Source: Bacteroidota bacterium
GTDB taxonomy: Bacteria > Bacteroidota > Bacteroidia > NS11-12g > UBA955
DNA: 7,698 nucleotides
Assembly: GCA_008081305.1 (NCBI GenBank)
Contig: VMCP01000083.1
Coordinates: 1-7,698 of the forward strand
Reading direction: 5' to 3'
In this document: positions 1-4,744 of the stretch, piece after piece
How positions within the stretch are numbered: position 1 is the stretch's first letter
Layout of the letters: every line of letters begins with the position of its first letter
Notes under the pieces: generated by a model
What the model was told of the DNA's origin: nothing
Databases searched by the model: none
The model's input: only the letters and a program-made list of their open reading frames with translations
Position numbers and translations under genes: made by a program

Positions 1-523
1 AAACCTTGGCATTTTCTAATTCCTCTACTAGAGATACGGCAGTTGGTCCTGATCCAATAACCAGGGTGGGATATCCCCATTTTTTCTTACGTAATTTATT
101 GATAGTATAGGTTGCGTTAATTAATCTAAACAGTAGTGTAGTAAAGAAGTGAAACGAAAATAATACGGCTAATGAGATGTAGTAATCTTGGTAGGTAGAT
201 ACACTATCATCCAAAATAAACAGGAAAAATAGGACGAGTGATCCTACAAGGCTAGTAGTAAAGGTATTTTCAATTTCTCTTAATCTTGACCTTCTTAAAA
301 TGAATTGGTAATAACCCGAAAGAGCGTAAATGAAAATCCAGAAAATAGGGATTAAAACCAATCCTAAAAATAGCTTTGGATCTTGGTTGACAGGCACTGT
401 GTAGCCATGCTTAGAGGCTTCGATGAATGTCTTTCGAAACAAGAATAAAGCAAGCCAACTTACAGATGCTGAGAAAATATCTCCGATTAAATGGAAAATT
501 AACCTCTTCGATGATTTACTCAT
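1..523 (-). CDS. Polyprenyl-phosphate sugar-1-phosphate transferase, N-terminal part (WcaJ-like; truncated by window edge)
   Basis: This is the first 174 codons of a gene that continues past the left edge. The protein begins MSKSSKRLIFHLIGD and shows four hydrophobic segments, at about residues 8-29, 51-68, 91-104 and 116-135. A hydrophilic stretch rich in Lys and Arg follows (142-148), then the start of a Rossmann-like domain with LVIGSGPTA at 154-162. This layout (four N-terminal membrane helices, then a CoA_binding_3-type nucleotide-fold domain) is that of polyprenyl glycosylphosphotransferases. These inner-membrane enzymes move a hexose-1-phosphate from a nucleotide sugar to undecaprenyl phosphate, the first step in building an exopolysaccharide or capsule repeat unit. 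The catalytic bacterial-sugar-transferase domain would lie beyond the edge and is not seen, so the donor sugar cannot be named. The start codon overlaps the stop of the upstream lipoprotein gene (ATGA, 523-520), which supports this start and implies translational coupling. Confidence 0.8.
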   Translation of the reverse strand, partial: MSKSSKRLIFHLIGDIFSASVSWLALFLFRKTFIEASKHGYTVPVNQDPKLFLGLVLIPIFWIFIYALSGYYQFILRRSRLREIENTFTTSLVGSLVLFFLFILDDSVSTYQDYYISLAVLFSFHFFTTLLFRLINATYTINKLRKKKWGYPTLVIGSGPTAVSLVEELENAKV

Positions 524-1413
524 GGTTGATTATAAGATAAACGGATATTATCTAGAAGAAATTCTAGCGAACCCTCAAAGTCGGCTTTTTTATCTGTTGA
601 GAAGAAAATCTCGTATTTGGTATCATCTGGTTGCCCTTGGATTTCGTACAACAAATTCACATAGAAATGTTTCCATTCGCTACCCGTTGGGTTAATGGTC
701 ATGTAAGGCACGAATTCTTGTCCCATCGAGTTATATCGTTTAACTGCCACAAGCACGGGTAACTCAGATTTTACATCGAATTCCATGAAAATCCCGCTTC
801 CATCATTAGGTAGATCTTTGAATAGTTCAAAATGAGCCAAATCCATGCTTTTCAAGGAATCTGCGGCTGAAAACCCAGAAACCAGTACCTTGGATGGTCC
901 TGAGAACCGATTGTTTAAATCGAAATGCCTGGTTTCAATGCGGCTGTAGTCATCCTCTAAAAGACGAATCGGGACCAATGTGGTATTGCTGTCTTCGAAA
1001 TCTTCTTGCCACGCAATTTTAGCGCGGTTTCTAAACCGAAAGATGGGCGAAAATGTTACGGATGATTCTCTGGTTAACCCAATGGTTGTATCAACCAAAT
1101 CTAATGTGAGATAATTATTGAGTGTTTGGGAGTTGCCATTAATTTTTACAAACGGTGCAATCTGAATTTTGGTTGGGCCCTCGGCGTCAAGTGGAAAAGT
1201 ACAAGGCAAAGGAAATGTGCCGACGGTTTGGCTATTGACATACACTTGAATTGCTTGAATGTCATGAATGTTGTTCCCATTAATACCAGATGCATCTAGT
1301 ATTACGCTATCAATTCGGATATATGATGGCACAAACGCCTCATCTGTTCTACAGGAAGGAAATAGAAGAAACAGCAGAGTTGAAATAGCAATAAACACTC
1401 CCGAGAAGCGCAT
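520..1413 (-). CDS. Secreted lipoprotein of unknown function, next to glycan-synthesis genes
   Basis: The 297-residue protein has a hydrophobic signal peptide (residues 4-19) ending in LFPSC, so Cys21 is the probable lipidated residue; the lipobox is loose, as is common in Bacteroidota. The residues after it, RTDEAF, include two acids, resembling the acidic signals that send lipoproteins to the outer-membrane surface in this phylum (inference). Residues about 30-125 read as a beta-rich domain (YIRIDSVILDA, IQVYVNSQTVGTFPLP, TKIQIAPFVKING). Residues about 135-295 look like a second beta-sandwich, from WQEDFED to SLEFLLDNIRLSY, similar in style to galactose-binding/jelly-roll domains. I do not recognise a named family. 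The gene lies 30 nt after the Gfo/Idh-like gene and overlaps the sugar transferase start by ATGA, so a role in polysaccharide assembly, export or surface anchoring is plausible but unproven. A TAnnTTTG box sits directly upstream of the start codon. Confidence 0.75.
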   Translation of the reverse strand: MRFSGVFIAISTLLFLLFPSCRTDEAFVPSYIRIDSVILDASGINGNNIHDIQAIQVYVNSQTVGTFPLPCTFPLDAEGPTKIQIAPFVKINGNSQTLNNYLTLDLVDTTIGLTRESSVTFSPIFRFRNRAKIAWQEDFEDSNTTLVPIRLLEDDYSRIETRHFDLNNRFSGPSKVLVSGFSAADSLKSMDLAHFELFKDLPNDGSGIFMEFDVKSELPVLVAVKRYNSMGQEFVPYMTINPTGSEWKHFYVNLLYEIQGQPDDTKYEIFFSTDKKADFEGSLEFLLDNIRLSYNQP

Positions 1414-1417
1414 GATG

Positions 1418-1425
1418 CAAAAGTA
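1418..1425 (-). promoter_or_regulatory. Possible Bacteroidota -7 box (TACTTTTG) ahead of the lipoprotein gene
   Basis: Read on the minus strand, TACTTTTG matches TAnnTTTG exactly and ends 4 nt before the lipoprotein ATG. No clear TTG -33 element was seen. If used, transcription would begin at or very near the start codon, giving a leaderless or nearly leaderless internal transcript. A chance match is possible, because this lies inside a likely operon. Confidence 0.3.
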
Positions 1426-1443
1426 AGTTATTTAGATAGGGGA

Positions 1444-2412
1444 TTAAAGACTTTGATAACGTCTTTTTACTTTTTCACAAACCACTTCACAGATATCGGC
1501 AACTCCCATGAGGTGATCTAACGTAGATAAGGGTGTTAATCGTTTGTCAATATTCTCAAAAAAGTTGGTTAAGTCTTTCACTCGATGGTCATACAACATC
1601 ACATGCCTTTCTAAGGTTACCATTTCTGGATTATTGTCTATGTTACTATTTTGAATGTCTAAATCGAGTGAAAGCTGTTCAGTTTCACCTTTCATTCGTG
1701 ACTCTTCCAAGTTATTGCCTTTGAGGTCAATAGACAAAAGTGTTTCAGGTTGGTATACTCTTATTCTATGGATGTTTTTATCGATTGCTCTTCCTACGGA
1801 GAAGTGGCATATGGCATCGTTATGGAATTCGATGTGAATATTCAACATATCAGGGTCTTCCCCAAAGAGGAACATGGGTCTCGCAGAAACCGATCGAATA
1901 CTTGATTGCATCAAGCGCTGTACCAAGTCAAATTCTTCTGAAAGCTGGGTGAAAATCCAGTTCTCAAAAGTACCTGGCTTCGGAGGTTGGCAGTGCTTTT
2001 CGACTTTTATGAATCGTGGTTTTTTTACCAGATTTAGCGCCGTGGTGAATACCGGCTTGCCGTACAAAGTATTACCAAATTGAAAGACGACTTGACTTTC
2101 AAATCGAAGTTTTTCTATTTCCTCGATTTCGTGGGTTGACCATTCCCTAAATCCATCAACAAAAACATGTTTTCCAAATCGAATCATTTGACGAACGATT
2201 TCAAAATCCAACGCTTTTACTTCCCTACAAACAATGAAAATATTTGCTTTTTCGAGCAGATCCATGAACTGAAAAAAGTCATCAAAAAGAGATTTGTTTT
2301 GTTTGGAATCCGGATCTAAAAAGCCAATGACTTCTACATTTTTAATACGTGACAATTCCGTCACATATGCTTCCGTCGATTTTGCAGATCCTAAGAGAAT
2401 GACCTTTTTCAT
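1444..2412 (-). CDS. Gfo/Idh/MocA-fold protein with degenerate active site
   Basis: The 322-residue protein has an N-terminal Rossmann half (MKKVILLGSAKS, then VEVIGFLDPD at 26-35) and a C-terminal Gfo/Idh-type half ending in a helical region (FFENIDKRLTPLSTLDHLMGVADI). Gfo/Idh/MocA enzymes are NAD(P)-dependent sugar dehydrogenases. The usual GKHVF-x-EKP segment reads GKHVFVDGF here (80-88), so the conserved Glu-Lys pair is Asp-Gly. The segment that normally carries the catalytic His (HD.D) reads EEFD (159-162), and the glycine-rich nucleotide loop is reduced to GSAKST. I infer a non-canonical or non-catalytic member. An in-frame ATG lies 15 codons upstream (2457), but the inner ATG is preferred: it begins the first Rossmann strand, and the longer start would overlap the region holding the pcm promoter. 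It is the first gene of a minus-strand run leading to a lipoprotein and a sugar-phosphate transferase, which suggests glycan metabolism. Confidence 0.8.
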   Translation of the reverse strand: MKKVILLGSAKSTEAYVTELSRIKNVEVIGFLDPDSKQNKSLFDDFFQFMDLLEKANIFIVCREVKALDFEIVRQMIRFGKHVFVDGFREWSTHEIEEIEKLRFESQVVFQFGNTLYGKPVFTTALNLVKKPRFIKVEKHCQPPKPGTFENWIFTQLSEEFDLVQRLMQSSIRSVSARPMFLFGEDPDMLNIHIEFHNDAICHFSVGRAIDKNIHRIRVYQPETLLSIDLKGNNLEESRMKGETEQLSLDLDIQNSNIDNNPEMVTLERHVMLYDHRVKDLTNFFENIDKRLTPLSTLDHLMGVADICEVVCEKVKRRYQSL

Positions 2413-2426
2413 TGAGTCAATTGTTT

Positions 2427-2434
2427 TAACTTTG
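2427..2434 (+). promoter_or_regulatory. Putative -7 box (TAACTTTG) for pcm
   Basis: TAACTTTG matches the Bacteroidota TAnnTTTG consensus exactly. It would place transcription start near 2440, giving a leader of about 65 nt before pcm. No good -33 TTG was seen at the expected distance. The box lies within the 5' region of the divergent oxidoreductase gene, so the two promoters would be back to back. Confidence 0.45.
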
Positions 2435-2505
2435 TACGAAACAAAAATGAGGGACATTTTCTCGTTTTAGTAATGCGTTTTCTCACAGGTTGGTAAGAGT
2501 CGTTT

Positions 2506-3168
2506 ATGTTGGACACTGCAGTACATCAGGGTAAGAGGCATAAGCTCGTTCGCGAGCTAGCGGACAAGGGAATTGATAGCAAAACCGTGCTTTCTGCGAT
2601 TGCTAAAGTTCCGAGGCATTGGTTTTTCCCTAAAGATTTTGAGCATTATGCATACCGGGATGATGCATTTCCTATTGATTTTGGTCAAACCATTTCCCAA
2701 CCTTACACCGTGGCTTATCAATCAGAATTAATTGATGTAACGGCCGGTGAAAAAGTACTTGAAATTGGAACGGGTAGTGGTTACCAAGCAGCGGTATTGT
2801 TGGAAATGGGTTTGAAACTGTATTCGATTGAATATGTAAGGCCTCTGTTAGAACAAGCAGCGCAACGATTAAAACCATACAAGAATAGCGTAAAGCTTCT
2901 GAATGGTGATGGTAGTAGAGGAGTCCCTAAGTACGCACCTTTTGATGCCATATTAGTGACTGCTGGTGCTCCTGCGGTGGCGAATGAACTATTAAAACAG
3001 CTAAAAATAGGAGGGAAGTTAGTAATTCCTGTAGGGGAAACTAAAGAAAATCAACGTATGCACCGGTACACTCGGATGAGTGAGACCAAATTCCATAAAG
3101 AAGTGTTAAAACCGTTCCGATTTGTTCCTTTGGTGGGAAAATCGGGCTGGGATTCTAAGGGTTCATAG
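2506..3168 (+). CDS. pcm: Protein-L-isoaspartate O-methyltransferase
   Basis: The 220-residue cytoplasmic enzyme uses S-adenosylmethionine to methylate the abnormal L-isoaspartyl residues that form in ageing proteins, which starts their conversion back to aspartate. The family's signature stretches are in order. FGQTISQPYTVA (59-70) is the substrate-loop segment typical of PCMTs, VLEIGTGSGYQAAVL (84-98) is SAM-binding motif I, and YSIEY (about 111-115) supplies the acidic residue after strand 2. DAILVTAGAP and GGKLVIPVG follow, and the protein ends with FVPLVGKSGW. Length is normal for bacterial Pcm (about 210-225). The ATG at 2506 is the only reasonable start, since an in-frame TAA lies 12 nt upstream. 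There is no clear Shine-Dalgarno sequence. It is transcribed divergently from the Gfo/Idh-like gene and runs into pepP, with a 14-bp overlap of the two 3' ends. Confidence 0.95.
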   Translation: MLDTAVHQGKRHKLVRELADKGIDSKTVLSAIAKVPRHWFFPKDFEHYAYRDDAFPIDFGQTISQPYTVAYQSELIDVTAGEKVLEIGTGSGYQAAVLLEMGLKLYSIEYVRPLLEQAAQRLKPYKNSVKLLNGDGSRGVPKYAPFDAILVTAGAPAVANELLKQLKIGGKLVIPVGETKENQRMHRYTRMSETKFHKEVLKPFRFVPLVGKSGWDSKGS

Positions 3169-4435
3169 CGTCTTCGATTTCCTCGGTTTTAATGGGGAAG
3201 TCCTCCATTAAATCAATGATTTTATCGCCTTGTAGTACCACATCGTTCTCTATTCTTACGCCTATTCCTTCTTCTGGTATGTAAATACCCGGTTCTATGG
3301 TTAAAACGGAACCATCCGGTATGGGCTCAAAGCGATGCATGACATCATGTACGTCTAATCCTAAATGGTGTGAAGTTCCATGCATGAAGTATTTCAAGTA
3401 TGACTTCGGATTATCTTTAATTTCCTGCTGGGTAAATAATCCAAGTTCCACTAGTTTTTCATTGGTGTATGCACAAACCTTTCCGTGATAATCCGGTAGG
3501 GTGACTCCAGGCTTTAAAATGCTTTTAGCGTAACGCTGAACATCCAACACCGCATCGTAGACCTCTTTTTGTCTCTTACTGAATTTCCCATTTACCGGTA
3601 TACATCGCGTTAAGTCTCCGTTGTAGTTGGCATATTCGGCTCCAAAATCAAGAAGCATAAGGTCGCCATCTTTCAAGGGTTTGTTGTTTTCAATATAATG
3701 GAGAACACAAGCACTTTCTCCACTCGCCATGATAGGGTCAAATGCGAATCCTTTACTTCGATTTTTTATAAATTCATGAATAATTTCTGCCTCTACTTCG
3801 TATTCCATCACACCAGGTTTGATGAACTGTAATGCTCGATACAAACCTTTTCTCGTAATGCTAATTGCCTCTTTAAGTAGTTCGATTTCTTCTTCTTCTT
3901 TTGACATCCTTAAACGTGCCAAAGTGGGAGCCAACCTGAACATATTATGCACAGGATATCGATCTTTCAGTTGTTTTGTAAAGTGAATATTAGAGTAGGG
4001 AACGTTGGTTGTGAATCTGTCATTTTCATTCAAATTAACCCCGATACTTTCAGCCATTAATATCACGGAATGTATGGTTTGCCAGAATTCATGGTACCAA
4101 AAAACAGAAGAAATACCAGATCTTTCGTAAACCTGTTGTGGATTCAGTCTCGCTCCATCCCAAACCGCAATTTGTGCGTTGGTTTCTTTCACGAAAACAC
4201 ACTCTTTAAACATGGGATTGGGACAATCTGGAAAACTTACATAAATGGTGTCTTCTTGATCTATCCCTGTGAGATAAAACAAATCGCTTTGTTGTCTAAA
4301 AGCAAAGAATGCATCACCGTTTCTCGGGGTTTCCCAATTGGAATGAATGATAGCCATTCCTCCCTTTGGAAGGGAATCAGCAAGCTTTTGTCTGTTTTTC
4401 TCAAATAGTCCTCTGGGTAATTGGTGATATTTCAT
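3155..4435 (-). CDS. pepP: Xaa-Pro aminopeptidase (aminopeptidase P, M24B)
   Basis: The 426-residue metallopeptidase releases an N-terminal amino acid next to proline. The AMP_N domain spans roughly residues 1-150 and carries the RQQSDLFYLTG motif (47-57); the pita-bread catalytic domain follows RMSKEEEE (about 176). All five metal ligands expected in M24 enzymes can be placed: Asp263 (LLDFGAEY), Asp274 (NGDLTR), His356 (GTSHHLGLD), Glu381 (TIEPG) and Glu396 (RIENDV). The accessory histidines His246 (VLHYIEN) and His363 (DVHD) are also present, so the enzyme should be active. No signal peptide is seen, so it is probably cytoplasmic. A TTG at 4462 could extend the frame by nine codons, but it lies inside a good -7 promoter box, so the ATG at 4435 is chosen. 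The gene is divergent from the large secreted-protein gene and convergent with pcm. Confidence 0.95.
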   Translation of the reverse strand: MKYHQLPRGLFEKNRQKLADSLPKGGMAIIHSNWETPRNGDAFFAFRQQSDLFYLTGIDQEDTIYVSFPDCPNPMFKECVFVKETNAQIAVWDGARLNPQQVYERSGISSVFWYHEFWQTIHSVILMAESIGVNLNENDRFTTNVPYSNIHFTKQLKDRYPVHNMFRLAPTLARLRMSKEEEEIELLKEAISITRKGLYRALQFIKPGVMEYEVEAEIIHEFIKNRSKGFAFDPIMASGESACVLHYIENNKPLKDGDLMLLDFGAEYANYNGDLTRCIPVNGKFSKRQKEVYDAVLDVQRYAKSILKPGVTLPDYHGKVCAYTNEKLVELGLFTQQEIKDNPKSYLKYFMHGTSHHLGLDVHDVMHRFEPIPDGSVLTIEPGIYIPEEGIGVRIENDVVLQGDKIIDLMEDFPIKTEEIEDAMNP

Positions 4436-4459
4436 GCGTTTGTCAATTTTTATGTAATA

Positions 4460-4467
4460 CAAAGTTA
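4460..4467 (-). promoter_or_regulatory. -7 promoter box (TAACTTTG) for pepP
   Basis: On the minus strand TAACTTTG matches the TAnnTTTG consensus exactly. Transcription would start near 4453, leaving a leader of about 18 nt before the ATG at 4435. A TTG -33 element at the usual distance was not seen. The box overlaps the alternative TTG start at 4462, which argues against that start. Confidence 0.5.
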
Positions 4468-4568
4468 CAAATCCAATATCGACTATCTATGAGTCAGACG
4501 ACATAAGCACTACATGGTGGTTTCTTGTTAGTTGTATCTACTTGTTATACAGTTGTTTATATCTTTTT

Positions 4569-4578
4569 GAAGTACTTC
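4569..4578. repeat. 10-bp perfect palindrome GAAGTACTTC
   Basis: The ten bases read the same on both strands, and the symmetry stops there. It sits about 80 bp upstream of the -33 element of the secreted-protein gene and about 100 bp upstream of the pepP box, so it could be an operator. A short palindrome of this kind can also arise by chance. Confidence 0.25.
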
Positions 4579-4658
4579 GTATTAGTTGCGATATTTAGAT
4601 TAATTATTGAAATAACAGGAACTGGGAATCGTTGATTTGCGATATATGCCATACTTTG

Positions 4659-4690
4659 TTTGAACAAGAGTTGATAAAATCTTAAATTTG
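4659..4690 (+). promoter_or_regulatory. Bacteroidota sigma-A-type promoter (TTTG - 20 bp - TAAATTTG)
   Basis: TTTG at 4659-4662 fits the -33 element, and TAAATTTG at 4683-4690 fits the -7 element TAnnTTTG exactly. The 20-nt gap between them is in the expected range. Predicted transcription start is about 4695-4697, giving a leader of roughly 48 nt before the ATG at 4745. This is the most complete promoter in the window. Confidence 0.65.
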
Positions 4691-4695
4691 GGGCA

Positions 4696-4717
4696 ACACG
4701 AAACTTTTTTTTCGTGT
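4696..4717 (+). promoter_or_regulatory. 5' leader hairpin at the predicted transcription start
   Basis: ACACGAAA (4696-4703) and TTTCGTGT (4710-4717) form a perfect 8-bp stem around a six-base loop, CTTTTT. The stem begins at or within one or two bases of the predicted transcription start. It is not followed by a T-run, so it does not look like an intrinsic terminator. A stem at the extreme 5' end could protect the mRNA from 5'-end-dependent decay, or the inverted repeat could be a protein-binding site overlapping the start point; both are inferences. Confidence 0.5.
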
Positions 4718-4744
4718 CATATTATAAGAACAAAAAATTAACGT

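Larger units (their letters stand above)
4436..4744. other. Divergent intergenic region between pepP and the large secreted-protein gene
   Basis: No gene was found in these 309 bases; the ATGs present open only very short frames (for example six codons including the stop from 4489). The region holds a -7 box for pepP at its left end, a -33/-7 promoter for the rightward gene, a 5' leader hairpin, a 10-bp perfect palindrome (GAAGTACTTC, 4569-4578) and a 9-bp direct repeat (TTGCGATAT at 4586-4594 and 4637-4645). The palindrome and repeats lie upstream of the rightward promoter, where a regulator could bind, but nothing shows that they are used. Confidence 0.7.

Noticed and set aside
423..695. 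90-codon plus-strand frame across the transferase/lipoprotein junction
   Set aside because: It is antisense to two supported minus-strand genes and its product has no recognisable features. The plus-strand frames within 1533-2083, 3297-3488 and 4070-4408 are shadows of the oxidoreductase and pepP in the same way.
2413..2457. Upstream ATG adding 15 residues to the Gfo/Idh-like protein
   Set aside because: The extra residues precede the first Rossmann strand, which begins MKKVILLG, and they would overlap the pcm promoter box. The longer form cannot be fully excluded, because a promoter for this gene was only weakly visible (CATTTTTG, one mismatch, at 2449-2442).
4436..4462. TTG start adding nine residues to PepP
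   Set aside because: The TTG forms part of an exact TAACTTTG promoter box on the same strand, so it would lie upstream of the transcription start. The ATG at 4435 begins a normal aminopeptidase P N-terminus.
4696..4717. Hairpin read as an intrinsic terminator
   Set aside because: The T-run is in the loop, not after the stem, and no gene on the plus strand ends nearby, so it fits a leader element better.
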